From assembly GCA_023429855.1 (NCBI GenBank), contig JAEZDB010000107.1:1-13650 (forward strand): DNA of 13,650 nucleotides, given 5' to 3'. The translations under genes were made by a program, and so were the position numbers. The DNA is from Actinomycetes bacterium. Its GTDB lineage: Bacteria; Actinomycetota; Thermoleophilia; Solirubrobacterales; Solirubrobacteraceae. The notes below the pieces were generated by a model that made no database searches, was not told the DNA's origin, and was given only the letters and a program-made list of their open reading frames with translations. Positions 1-7,384 of the stretch are shown here, piece after piece (within the stretch, counting starts at the first letter, position 1; every line of letters begins with the position of its first letter).

Positions 1-945
1 GCCCTTCGCTGCCGGGTCCGGGACGCTCGCGTTGTCGCCCAGCGCCCACACGCCCGGCTGGCCGTCGACCGCCAGCGTCTTGTCGACGATGATGCGCCCG
101 GTCTCGTTGAGCGGCAGGCCGAGCTTGGCGACCACCGGGTGCGGCTTCACGCCGGCCGTCCACACGACGGTGCGGGTCGGCACGACCTCGCCATCGCTGA
201 GCCGCGCGGTGTTCTCGGTGATCTCCTCGAGTGTGGTGCTCGTGCGCAGCTCGATGCCGCGAGCCGTGAGCTCGCGCGACGCGAAGTCGGCCAGCGACGG
301 CGACACCTCAGGCATGACGCGGTCGCGCGCCTCGACCAGGATCCAGCGCATGCCGTGCACCCGCGCCCGCGGGTAGAGGTCGAGCACCTCGCTCGCAAAG
401 TCCTGAAGCTCGGCGAGGCCTTCGAGGCCGGCGTAGCCCGCCCCGACGAAGACGAACGTGAGCGCGGCGCGGCGTTCGACGGGGTCCTCAGTGGACTCCG
501 CCAGCTCGAGGTTGCGCAGCACGCGGTTGCGCAGCGCGATCGCCTCAGGCAGCGACTTGAGCCCGAGCCCGTGCTCGGCGAGGCCCGGGATCGGCAGCGT
601 GCGGCTGACCGAGCCCAGCGCGACGACGAGCTGGTCGTAGCGCAGGCGCTTGCGCTCGCCGCTGACGGTGTCGACGAAGACGCTCTTCTCCCCCGGCTCA
701 GCGCCCGTGACGGAGCCGACGAGCAGGTCGACGGAGTCCGGCAGCGTCTCGCGCAGCGGCACCACGACGTGACGCGGCTCGAGCGTGCCCGCCGCGGCGC
801 CCGGCAGCAGCGGCGTGTAGAGCAGGAAGTTCGTGTCGTTGACAAGCGTGATCCGCGCCGAGTGGTGCGGCAGCACGCGGGCCAAGTACTTGGCCGCGTG
901 GACCCCGCCGAAGCCGCCGCCTGCAATCACCACGTTCCACGCCAT
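1..945 (-). CDS. ndh: Type II NADH dehydrogenase (NDH-2-like NAD(P)/FAD oxidoreductase), C-terminus cut by window edge
   Basis: The minus-strand frame from the ATG at 945 stays open to base 1, giving 315 residues with no stop. NDH-2 enzymes oxidise NADH and pass electrons to quinone at the inner face of the membrane without pumping protons. The N-terminus has the FAD dinucleotide-binding motif GGGFGG (residues 9-14). A second nucleotide fold follows with GAGYAG (168-173) ending in an acidic LVEA strand (203-206). Further motifs are WTAGVKPHP (262-270) and the FAD-contacting ALGDNA (301-306). Family members are about 380-450 aa, so roughly the last 70-130 residues, including any amphipathic membrane anchor, lie outside the window. 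A more general FAD pyridine-nucleotide oxidoreductase cannot be excluded. The gene follows prmA but is separated from it by a terminator and has its own promoter. Confidence 0.93.
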   Translation of the reverse strand, partial: MAWNVVIAGGGFGGVHAAKYLARVLPHHSARITLVNDTNFLLYTPLLPGAAAGTLEPRHVVVPLRETLPDSVDLLVGSVTGAEPGEKSVFVDTVSGERKRLRYDQLVVALGSVSRTLPIPGLAEHGLGLKSLPEAIALRNRVLRNLELAESTEDPVERRAALTFVFVGAGYAGLEGLAELQDFASEVLDLYPRARVHGMRWILVEARDRVMPEVSPSLADFASRELTARGIELRTSTTLEEITENTARLSDGEVVPTRTVVWTAGVKPHPVVAKLGLPLNETGRIIVDKTLAVDGQPGVWALGDNASVPDPAAKG

Positions 946-952
946 GCCTTCG

Positions 953-980
953 ACGCTAGTGGGTTTCCCCCAGAAGGCAA
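953..980 (-). promoter_or_regulatory. Probable ndh promoter, leaderless type
   Basis: Reading the minus strand, TTGCCT (975-980) resembles a -35 box and TAGCGT (953-958) fits the TANNNT -10 pattern, with a 16-bp spacer. The -10 ends 7 nt before the ndh ATG, so transcription would begin at or next to the start codon. No strong Shine-Dalgarno sequence precedes the ATG, which agrees with a leaderless mRNA. This is a sequence pattern only. Confidence 0.45.
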
Positions 981-996
981 CATCGTGGCGGGGGCC

Positions 997-1018
997 ACAA
1001 ACCCCGAGTTCTCGGGGG
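997..1018 (-). terminator. Intrinsic terminator after prmA
   Basis: On the minus strand CCCCGA and TCGGGG (1012-1017 and 1002-1007) form a 6-bp stem with a GAAC tetraloop, or 7 bp with a 2-nt loop. A short TTTGT run follows. It lies about 60 nt after the prmA stop and ahead of the ndh promoter, separating the two genes. Confidence 0.65.
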
Positions 1019-1078
1019 ATTTCGTACCAAACCGCACCAGCGGCGATGTCGTCAGCGGGCCAGGCGGCCCCCACCGGG

Positions 1079-1897
1079 CTAGCGCTGCAGCAGCAGCGCC
1101 GCCCACTCGCCGAGCTCGCGGCGGCCCGTCTCGCGCAACCCGTGGCGCTCGAACGCTGCGGCGACCACGTCGGCCTCGTGGCGCAGCAGGCCCGACGCGA
1201 CGATCGTGCGCGGCACCTCGGGCGAGAAGCCCGTCTCCGCGACCTTCAGCAGCAGCGGCCGCAGCAGGTTCGCGGCGACCGTCGGCGCTGACGGGATCGT
1301 GTCGGCGTGCATCAGATCAAAGCGGGCGGACTTGACCTCCACCCCGTTGACCTTGGCGTTGTCGTCGGTGGCTTCGACGCTGGCCGGGTCGAAGTCGAGG
1401 CCGACCACCGGGCTGAACCCCATCTGGGCGGCCGCGATGGCGAGCACACCCGAGCCGGAGCCGAGGTCGAGCATCGCACCCTCGGGCTCGAGCTCCAGGA
1501 GGAACTCGAGGCAGAGCTGCGTCGTCTCGTGGGCGCCCGTGCCGAACGCGCGTGCAGGGTCGATGACCAGATCCGTCACGCCGGGTTGCGCCTCGAGCCA
1601 CGGCGGCCGCACATGCAGCTTGCCGGCGATCGTGACGGGCTTGTGGAAGTCGCGCCAGCGCTCGTGCCAGTCGTCGGCGATCTCCTCGGTGAACACGTCG
1701 ACCGGAATCCCGGCGACATGCGCGGCCGCGGCGCCGAGGTCGGGCAGCTCGCCGGCCGAGCCGTAGACGGCGTACTCGATGAGCTCGGCGTTCTCGGCGA
1801 CGTCCTTCTCCTCGATCCCCGACGGCGCGAGCTCGAGCAGCTCGGCGAGGACGAGCTCGGAGGACTCGCGCGGAACGCGGACGGCGAGGCGGATCAT
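1079..1897 (-). CDS. prmA: Ribosomal protein L11 methyltransferase PrmA
   Basis: This 272-aa class I SAM-dependent methyltransferase is predicted to trimethylate lysines and the N-terminus of ribosomal protein L11 in the cytoplasm. The signature [10 protein letters not shown] (residues 117-126) matches the conserved PrmA loop. Motif I is [14 protein letters not shown] (144-157), the acidic residues ending beta-2 are GLDFDP (166-171), and the family ANLL motif is at 199-202. The N-terminal 90 residues fit the L11-recognition domain, somewhat shorter than in E. coli PrmA (293 aa). The ATG at 1897 is chosen because the frame upstream is only an antiparallel reading of dnaJ, and because GGGAAG sits 5 nt before it. 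Start and dnaJ stop overlap as ATGA, which indicates translational coupling. A dnaJ-prmA order is common in bacteria. Confidence 0.95.
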   Translation of the reverse strand: MIRLAVRVPRESSELVLAELLELAPSGIEEKDVAENAELIEYAVYGSAGELPDLGAAAAHVAGIPVDVFTEEIADDWHERWRDFHKPVTIAGKLHVRPPWLEAQPGVTDLVIDPARAFGTGAHETTQLCLEFLLELEPEGAMLDLGSGSGVLAIAAAQMGFSPVVGLDFDPASVEATDDNAKVNGVEVKSARFDLMHADTIPSAPTVAANLLRPLLLKVAETGFSPEVPRTIVASGLLRHEADVVAAAFERHGLRETGRRELGEWAALLLQR

Positions 1898-3006
1898 CGG
1901 CGCTTCCCGGCCAGGCGGCGCAGGCGCTCGCCGAGACCGCCGGGCGACTTGAGGTTGCGGTCCTCGAGCGACTCGGCAAAGGCTTCGAGCAGCTCGCGCT
2001 GGCGCTCGTCGAGGCGGCGCGGGATCACGATGTCGAGCACGACGCGCAGCTCGCCGCGGTCGCCGCGACCACGCGGCATGCCGAGGCCGGGCAGCCGAAC
2101 CTCTTCGCCGGGCTGGGCGCCAGCCGGGACCTCGACCTCGATCGGGCCGTCGAAGCCGTCGATCTCGATCGTCGTGCCGAGCGCGGCGTAGGGCGCGGCA
2201 ACGGGGGCGACGGCGATGAGGTGGTCGCCGTCGCGCGTGAAGACGGGATGCGGCTTGACCGCGACCTGCACGTAGAGATCGCCGCTGGGGGCGCCGGCCT
2301 CGCCGGCGTGGCCCTCGCCGCGCAGGCGGATCCGCTGGCCGTGGGCGATGCCGAGCGGGATGTCGATCTTGAAGTCGCGGCGCGTGACGACGCGACCTTC
2401 GCCGCGGCACGTGTCGCACGGGTCTTCGATCAGGGTGCCGCGGCCGCCGCAGCGATCGCACGCCACGGCGCGGACGACCTGTCCGAACGGGGTGCGCGTG
2501 ACGGCGCGCAGCTCGCCAGCGCCGCCGCAGCGGTCGCACTGCTTGATCTCGCTCTTGGGCTTGGCGCCGGTGCCTTCGCAGGTGTCGCAGCCGACGATCG
2601 CGTCGAACGCCAGCGACGCCTGGCCGCCCTTGACGGTCTGCTCGAGGTCGAGGTCGAGCCGGACGAGCAGGTCTTCGCCGGCGGCCGGGCCACCGCCCCC
2701 GCTGCCACCGAAGGCCTCGCCGAAGAACGCGCTGAACAGATCGGAGAACGAGCCGAAGCCCTCGGCCTGCGACTGGAAGCCGCCACCGCGTAGGCCGTCA
2801 TGGCCGTACCGGTCGTAGGTGGCACGGCGGTCGGAGTCGCTGAGGATCTCGTAGGCGGTCGCCGCCTCCTTGAACTTGTCCTCGGCATCCGGGGCGTCGT
2901 TGTTGTCGGGATGGAGCTCGCGCGCCATCCGACGGAACGCCTTCTTGATCTGCGAGTCATCGGCGTCGCGCGGGACGCCGAGGACCTCGTACGGGTCGCG
3001 GGGCAC
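1894..3006 (-). CDS. dnaJ: Chaperone DnaJ (Hsp40)
   Basis: This 370-aa co-chaperone stimulates DnaK ATPase activity and delivers unfolded proteins; E. coli DnaJ is 376 aa. The J-domain spans about residues 4-68 with the essential HPD triad at 32-34. A short Gly/Phe-rich linker follows (about 72-108). The zinc-binding domain has four CxxCxGxG repeats with cysteine pairs at 140/143, 157/160, 183/186 and 197/200, and C-terminal substrate-binding beta domains follow. All key residues are present, so this is a full type I DnaJ rather than CbpA. The start is a GTG at 3006, which places the PYEVLGV strand where DnaJ proteins begin; no convincing Shine-Dalgarno is seen. It overlaps prmA downstream and lies 114 bp after the GAF-HD-GYP gene. 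dnaK and grpE are not in the window. Confidence 0.97.
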   Translation of the reverse strand: MPRDPYEVLGVPRDADDSQIKKAFRRMARELHPDNNDAPDAEDKFKEAATAYEILSDSDRRATYDRYGHDGLRGGGFQSQAEGFGSFSDLFSAFFGEAFGGSGGGGPAAGEDLLVRLDLDLEQTVKGGQASLAFDAIVGCDTCEGTGAKPKSEIKQCDRCGGAGELRAVTRTPFGQVVRAVACDRCGGRGTLIEDPCDTCRGEGRVVTRRDFKIDIPLGIAHGQRIRLRGEGHAGEAGAPSGDLYVQVAVKPHPVFTRDGDHLIAVAPVAAPYAALGTTIEIDGFDGPIEVEVPAGAQPGEEVRLPGLGMPRGRGDRGELRVVLDIVIPRRLDERQRELLEAFAESLEDRNLKSPGGLGERLRRLAGKRR

Positions 3007-3032
3007 GCCCAGCAGTTTGCAGGGTTCCGGGA

Positions 3033-3047
3033 CGGCGCGCAGCGCCG
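3033..3047 (-). terminator. Small GC hairpin between the HD-GYP gene and dnaJ
   Basis: CGGCGC and GCGCCG form a perfect 6-bp stem with a 3-nt loop, 27 nt before the dnaJ GTG. No U-run follows on the minus strand. It could be a weak terminator for the HD-GYP gene or a leader structure for dnaJ. In DNA this GC-rich it may also be chance. Confidence 0.25.
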
Positions 3048-3120
3048 GGGCGCCCAGCTGTGGCCGGGCTCACTCAGGTGCTGCTGCGGTTGGCGCGTGC
3101 GGGAGTGCCGCGACGCCGCG

Positions 3121-4233
3121 TCAGGCGACGAGCTTGAGCGGCGACGAACGGTTGCCGTCGACGAGCAGCGCCGGGTCCAGGCTGGTGAACGCCTCGATCA
3201 CATCGGGATCGAACTGCTGGCCGCGGAGGCGGTGGATCTCGCCGACCGCGTCGGCCACGGGCCACGCGTGCTTGTAGGGCCGCTCGTGGGTGAGCGAGTC
3301 GAAGACGTCGGCCACCGACACGATCCTCGCACTCAAGGGGATCTCGGTCTCCGAGAAGCCCCAGGGGTACCCCGAGCCGTCCCAACGCTCGTGGTGCGAG
3401 AGCGCGATCTCGGCCGCGAGCCGCAGCGCGTCGGAATGGCTCCCCTCGAGCATGGCCGCACCCGCCGTCGGGTGGGCCTTCATCTGCTCGAACTCGTCTG
3501 CCGTGAGCCGCCCCGGCTTGAGGAGGATCGAGTCGGGCACCGCGAGCTTGCCGATGTCGTGCAGCGAGGCAGCCTGCTGGATCAGGTCGACCCGCTCGTC
3601 TTCGAGGCCGAGCTGCATCGCGAGCATCGCCGAGGTGAACGCGACCCGCTGCGTGTGCTGGAACGTGTCGTCGTCGCGGAACTCGCCCGCGAGCGCCAGA
3701 CGCTGCAGCGTCTCGAGCCGGGCCTGCTCGAGCTCGTCGACCATGCGGGCGTTCTCCATCGCCACCGACGTGGAATCCGCCAGCGCTTGCAGGAGCTCCA
3801 GCTCGCCGTCGCTCGTCTGATGGTGGTCCTGCCAGTACACGCCGATCGCGCCGATCGGGCTGCTCTGCCGGATCGGGACCATCGCCAGGCTCTGCACGAA
3901 CGTCGGCCGGTACGCCTCGTGCGGGACGCGGTCGTCGACGTAGATGTTTGGGATGCGCACCGCTTCGCCGCTGAGCATCACGTGGCCGCTGACGCACGCC
4001 TCCATCGGGAAGTCCTGGCCCTTCCAGAGCGGCTCGATGGCGTCCTCGTCGACGTAGTGGCACCGCTCGCCGGCGCCGCGCAGCACGAACGTCGCCCCGT
4101 CGGCGCCAGCGATCTCACGCGCCGCTGAACGCACGACCGCTTGGATCTGCAGGATGGTCCGGGCGACGGACAGCTCTTGGACGGCCTCGACCAGCAGCTT
4201 GGCTCGGTCGTAGTCGGTGCGCGGTGCTTGCAC
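3121..4233 (-). CDS. GAF domain / HD-GYP domain signalling protein (predicted cyclic-di-GMP phosphodiesterase)
   Basis: This is a 370-aa soluble protein with no signal peptide or membrane segment. Residues about 15-165 form a GAF sensor domain (ACVSGHVMLSGEAV at 79-92, SLAMVPIR at 115-122, GAIGVYW at 128-134). A short helix joins it to an HD-GYP domain (about 175-365). Metal-binding and catalytic residues are intact: H193 in TFQHTQRVA, HDIGK at 225-229, HHERWDGSGYP at 280-290 containing the GYP triad, and D309 and D312 in the VSVADVFDSLT segment. HD-GYP enzymes hydrolyse c-di-GMP to pGpG or GMP, so this one is probably controlled by a ligand or redox state sensed by GAF. The start is the GTG at 4233, preceded by a GGGGGA Shine-Dalgarno sequence. 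It sits between hrcA and dnaJ on the same strand, with gaps of 178 and 114 bp, so it may be a separate transcript. The substrate is inferred from the motifs. Confidence 0.92.
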   Translation of the reverse strand: MQAPRTDYDRAKLLVEAVQELSVARTILQIQAVVRSAAREIAGADGATFVLRGAGERCHYVDEDAIEPLWKGQDFPMEACVSGHVMLSGEAVRIPNIYVDDRVPHEAYRPTFVQSLAMVPIRQSSPIGAIGVYWQDHHQTSDGELELLQALADSTSVAMENARMVDELEQARLETLQRLALAGEFRDDDTFQHTQRVAFTSAMLAMQLGLEDERVDLIQQAASLHDIGKLAVPDSILLKPGRLTADEFEQMKAHPTAGAAMLEGSHSDALRLAAEIALSHHERWDGSGYPWGFSETEIPLSARIVSVADVFDSLTHERPYKHAWPVADAVGEIHRLRGQQFDPDVIEAFTSLDPALLVDGNRSSPLKLVA

Positions 4234-4298
4234 GAGATTCCCCCATCCCGTCGTTGACCCGTCCCGGACTGGTTTGACCGGGGCGCCTGTCGACCGTA

Positions 4299-4313
4299 CC
4301 GCGGCACCCGCGG
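4299..4313 (-). other. CCGCGG hairpin in the 178-bp gap between hrcA and the HD-GYP gene
   Basis: Two CCGCGG copies separated by 3 nt can pair into a 6-bp stem about 100 nt after the hrcA stop. No U-run follows. It may be a terminator for hrcA. The rest of 4234-4411 shows no ORF and no convincing -35/-10 pair or CIRCE-like inverted repeat. Confidence 0.25.
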
Positions 4314-4411
4314 CATAGGCAGCGGGGGACGGCGAAATGGCCGCTTGACCGAGTGCAAACCCGGTCTGTCGGCGCGCGGACCCCGCAGCACTACGGCGTC
4401 AGCAGCTTGCG

Positions 4412-5437
4412 TCAGTCCTCGTAGACGTCGGCCATGTAGCGCGAGAGCTGCGCCGCCGCAGAGCGCACGACCGCGATCGAAGCGGCGTAGTCCATCTGAA
4501 GCGGGCCGATCAGCGACACGGTGCCGAGGGCGCGGCGCGGCAGACCGTAGGCGCCGGCCACATGCGCGAGGGTGCGCAAGGCCGGATCGGGGTTCTCAGC
4601 GCCGATGCGAACGACGACGTCGCCGGTGCTGAGCGCCTCCTGCAGCGCGCCAAGCAGCGAGCGGCGCTGCTCGAGCATCTCCAGCAGCTCGCTCGCGGCG
4701 GAGAGGTCGCGGCCTCGAACCAGGCGGGCGGTGCCTTCGACGTAGAGCGAGTCCTCCCCCGCGCCTTCAAGGTCGGTGAAGGTCGGCGAGATCGCAGTCA
4801 GAAACGCCGACTCGCGTGGTCCATGACCGGGATCGCGGAGGCGGCTCTGCAACATGCGCGCCCCGAGGCCAGTCCCGGTGAGGCGCTCGTTGAGGTACTC
4901 CGCGGCCCAGTTCACGAGGCCCTGGTCGACGCGCTCCTCGAAGGTGAACACCCGCCGAGTGACGCCGCCGGTCGAGGTGATCACGACGACGGCGACCACG
5001 TGCGGCTGCAGCGGCAGCACCTCGATGTGGCGGATCGTCGCCGTACCGAGCGGCGGCGCCGAGACGACGGCCAGCAGATCGGTGATGTCAGCGAGCTGCA
5101 CGGAGACGAGCCGCATCGCGGCGTCGAGCTCGCGGCGGATCAGGTCGAGATCGACCGAGACGGCCGGCGGCTCGTCGAGGAGGTGGTCGACGAAGTAGCG
5201 CAGACCGGCGTCGGTCGGAACGCGGCCGGCCGAGGTGTGCGGGTGGTCGAGCAGACCGACCTGCTCGAGCCACGCGAGCTCGCTGCGGATCGTCGACGGA
5301 CCTGCGCCGAGGGCCTCGTCGGAGGCCAGCGACTTGCTGCCGACCGGCCGTTCGGTCTGCTGGTAGACGCGGACGACCTTGCCGAGCACCAGCTCCTGGC
5401 GGCGGCTGAGGTCCGGGTGGTCGCGTTCAGCCGACAT
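4412..5437 (-). CDS. hrcA: Heat-inducible transcription repressor HrcA
   Basis: At 341 aa this is the normal HrcA length. HrcA binds CIRCE operators and represses groE and dnaK/dnaJ-type genes; GroEL assists its folding, so repression falls on heat shock. The N-terminal winged helix is clear: LSRRQELVLGKVVRVYQQTE (residues 10-29), PVGSKSLAS (31-39), and GPSTIRSELAWLEQVGLLDH (46-65). The hallmark PHTSAGRVPTDAGLRYFVD follows (66-84). The remaining GAF-like region and C-terminal dimerisation segment are complete. The ATG at 5437 is chosen because a TAGAAT -10-like box ends 6 nt before it and no Shine-Dalgarno is present. It is divergent from the ABC-F gene, with 197 bp between them. Its usual operator is not recognisable here. 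Confidence 0.97.
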   Translation of the reverse strand: MSAERDHPDLSRRQELVLGKVVRVYQQTERPVGSKSLASDEALGAGPSTIRSELAWLEQVGLLDHPHTSAGRVPTDAGLRYFVDHLLDEPPAVSVDLDLIRRELDAAMRLVSVQLADITDLLAVVSAPPLGTATIRHIEVLPLQPHVVAVVVITSTGGVTRRVFTFEERVDQGLVNWAAEYLNERLTGTGLGARMLQSRLRDPGHGPRESAFLTAISPTFTDLEGAGEDSLYVEGTARLVRGRDLSAASELLEMLEQRRSLLGALQEALSTGDVVVRIGAENPDPALRTLAHVAGAYGLPRRALGTVSLIGPLQMDYAASIAVVRSAAAQLSRYMADVYED

Positions 5438-5443
5438 GGCCCC

Positions 5444-5449
5444 ATTCTA
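5444..5449 (-). promoter_or_regulatory. Candidate -10 box of hrcA (leaderless)
   Basis: On the minus strand TAGAAT lies 6 nt before the hrcA ATG. This spacing would start the transcript at the ATG itself. There is no recognisable -35 TTG element 16-18 bp further upstream and no CIRCE repeat, so support is limited to the -10 match and its distance. Confidence 0.4.
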
Positions 5450-5582
5450 CGGCGCGTCGCACGGCTCCGCGCCCGGGTGTCCACCGCTCGTCCGCGCGCT
5501 GCTACCGTCGAGAGCGGCCCTCACCGGCCACCGCATGCGCCAGTAACCGCCCTCAGCCGCCCCGACTCGCCCGCCGCGCCCC

Positions 5583-5596
5583 CGCGGCCGGCCGCG
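5583..5596. repeat. 14-bp perfect palindrome upstream of the ABC-F gene
   Basis: CGCGGCCGGCCGCG reads identically on both strands. It ends 38 bp before the ABC-F start, in the intergenic region shared with divergent hrcA. It could be a repressor operator or an RNA hairpin, but in sequence of this composition a chance palindrome is plausible. Confidence 0.4.
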
Positions 5597-5614
5597 CTGA
5601 CGACCGTTGCTCCT

Positions 5615-5632
5615 CGACCTCCCTGGAGGCCG
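5615..5632 (+). promoter_or_regulatory. Shine-Dalgarno of the ABC-F gene within a small inverted repeat
   Basis: GGAGG (5625-5629) is placed ideally, 5 nt before the ATG at 5635. It is preceded by CCTC (5618-5621), which can pair with GAGG (5626-5629) across a 4-nt loop. An outer CG/CG pairing flanks one mismatch. The ribosome-binding site could therefore be masked in the mRNA. Confidence 0.45.
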
Positions 5633-5634
5633 GC

Positions 5635-7353
5635 ATGTCTGCCACCCTGATCGACGCCATCGGCGTCGCCCGTCGCTTTGGCGATCGCACCATCTTTCCC
5701 GCCCTCGACCTGCGCATCGCGCACGGCGACCACGTCGGCCTGCTCGGCGACAACGGCACCGGCAAGTCCACGCTCCTGCGGCTCCTCGCCGGGCGCGACA
5801 CGCCGGATGCCGGCACCGTGACCCGCCGCGGCACGCTCGCCTACGTCCCTCAACTCGCGCGCAGCAGCAACGCAGTCGCAACCGTGCGCGAACTGGCGTT
5901 GGAGGCGCTGGGCGTGGCTGCGGCCTCGCGGCAGCTGGCGGCTGCCGAGTCAGCGCTCGGCGCTGCACCTCCAGGCCCGTCACAGGACGCCGTGATCGCC
6001 CGGCACGCCGCCGCGCTCGAAGCGTGGCTAGCTGTCGACGCAGCGACCGCCGACGCCGACCTCGACCGCGCCGCCGACGCGATCGGCCTGCCGGTGGGCG
6101 CGCTGGACCGGCCGCGGTCGACGTTGTCCTCGGGCCAGGGCGCGCGGGCAGGACTGCTCCCGCTCGCCGCCCGCCCGGTCGACGCGTTGCTGCTCGACGA
6201 GCCGACGAACCACCTCGACGCCGCCGGGCGCGACGTGCTCGCCCGTTTGCTGGACGCTCACCGCGGGGCGCTCGTCGTCGCCTCGCACGACCGTGCCTTG
6301 CTTGCCCAGCTCGCGGACCGGGTCGTCGAGCTGCGGCCTCGCGGCGAGGCTCCCGCGTTCTATGGCGGCGGCTGGGACGCCTACGAGCGCGAGCGCGGGC
6401 ACGCGGCTCGCCAGGCGCAGGAGGCCTATGAAACCGCGGTCGCCAAGCGAGCGGAGCTGGAGGCAGCCGAGCGCGAGATCCGGCGACGCGCCGCAGCTAC
6501 CCGCTCGCGGGTCGGTGCGACGCGTCGCGACAACGACAAGCACGCCCGGGAGTGGTTCAGCGCCCGCGCCGACGGGGTCGCCGCGCGCGGACGAGTCGTC
6601 GGTGAACGCGCAGGACGCGTCGAGATTCCCGAGCGACCGTGGCAAGACGCGGCCCTCTCGCTGGAACTCACGCCAGAAGAGCAGCGAGCGCCGTACGTCG
6701 TGTCGCTCCAGCAGGTCACGCTGCGGCGCGGCGACTGGCAGATCGGACCCCTCGACCTCGCGGTGGCGGCGGGCGAACGCCTGCTGCTGCGCGGCCCCAA
6801 CGGCAGCGGCAAGACAACGATCCTGCAGGCCCTCGCCGGCGCGCACCCCGTGGAGTCCGGCAAACGCAGTTCGGCGACTGGCGCCGTGGCAGCGGTGCTC
6901 GGCGCGATCGAGGACGCGTTGCGGTCAGACGACACCGTCGCCGACGTCGTGCGGCGTCTCACGGGGCGCGCACCCACCGACGCGCGCTCGAGGCTCGCGC
7001 TCGTCGGCCTCGGCGCGGACCAGGCCGGGCGACCCTCGAGCACCCTCTCGCCGGGCGAACGCACCCGCGCGGAGCTGGCCGTGATCGCTGCCCAGCGCAC
7101 CACGTGCCTGCTCCTCGACGAGCCGAGCAACCACCTCGACCTCCGCTCGCTGGAGGCCCTCAAGGCGGCCCTCGACGGCTGGCCCGGCGCGGTCGTCCTC
7201 GCGACCCACGACGAGCGCTTGGCTGCGCGCCTGCGGCCCACACGGTCGCTCGAACTGCCCTGGGCGACCGTTGACCGGGCGATAGCGTCCATATCGTCCG
7301 GCACTGGTTTGACCGACGGCTCCGCGCACGCCATGGTGGATGGACACGGCTGA
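5635..7353 (+). CDS. ABC-F family ATPase (two fused ABC domains, no membrane segments)
   Basis: This 572-aa soluble protein has two ABC cassettes. Domain 1 has Walker A GDNGTGKS (residues 38-45), a VPQ Q-loop (71-73), signature LSSGQ (164-168), Walker B DEPTNHLD (188-195) and switch SHD (217-219). A charged, helical linker (about 245-350, Arg/Glu/Ala-rich) follows. Domain 2 has GPNGSGKTT (397-405), LSPGE (481-485), DEPSNHLD (505-512) and THD (534-536). The DEPxNHLD motif and absence of transmembrane helices define ABC-F proteins. These bind the ribosomal E site, and some dislodge antibiotics (macrolide, lincosamide, pleuromutilin, phenicol resistance) while others are housekeeping translation factors; the sequence alone does not say which. 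The start at 5635 has a strong GGAGG. The next gene, a GNAT, starts at or within its 3' end, suggesting co-transcription. The C-terminal 25 residues look like a disordered tail. Confidence 0.94.
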   Translation: MSATLIDAIGVARRFGDRTIFPALDLRIAHGDHVGLLGDNGTGKSTLLRLLAGRDTPDAGTVTRRGTLAYVPQLARSSNAVATVRELALEALGVAAASRQLAAAESALGAAPPGPSQDAVIARHAAALEAWLAVDAATADADLDRAADAIGLPVGALDRPRSTLSSGQGARAGLLPLAARPVDALLLDEPTNHLDAAGRDVLARLLDAHRGALVVASHDRALLAQLADRVVELRPRGEAPAFYGGGWDAYERERGHAARQAQEAYETAVAKRAELEAAEREIRRRAAATRSRVGATRRDNDKHAREWFSARADGVAARGRVVGERAGRVEIPERPWQDAALSLELTPEEQRAPYVVSLQQVTLRRGDWQIGPLDLAVAAGERLLLRGPNGSGKTTILQALAGAHPVESGKRSSATGAVAAVLGAIEDALRSDDTVADVVRRLTGRAPTDARSRLALVGLGADQAGRPSSTLSPGERTRAELAVIAAQRTTCLLLDEPSNHLDLRSLEALKAALDGWPGAVVLATHDERLAARLRPTRSLELPWATVDRAIASISSGTGLTDGSAHAMVDGHG

Positions 7354-7384
7354 CCGCGCCGGCGCGCAGTCCAGCCGGTCTGCC

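Noticed and set aside
139..1335. Long open frame on the plus strand (398 codons)
   Set aside because: It lies antisense to ndh and prmA, has Arg/Ala-rich low-complexity composition typical of shadow frames in GC-rich DNA, and shows no domain.
3067..3109. CACTC (about 3070) and GAGTGCC (3103-3109) as a possible CIRCE element upstream of dnaJ
   Set aside because: The arms are too short and about 27 nt apart instead of 9, so it does not match CIRCE.
2800..4128. Plus-strand 442-codon open frame over the HD-GYP gene
   Set aside because: It is a shadow of the HD-GYP and dnaJ genes: the opposite strand has intact catalytic motifs while this frame shows none.
4264..7315. 13-nt identical stretch ACTGGTTTGACCG upstream of the HD-GYP gene (4268-4280) and within the ABC-F 3' end (near 7303-7315)
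   Set aside because: One match of this length is expected by chance in a window this size, and one copy is inside coding sequence.
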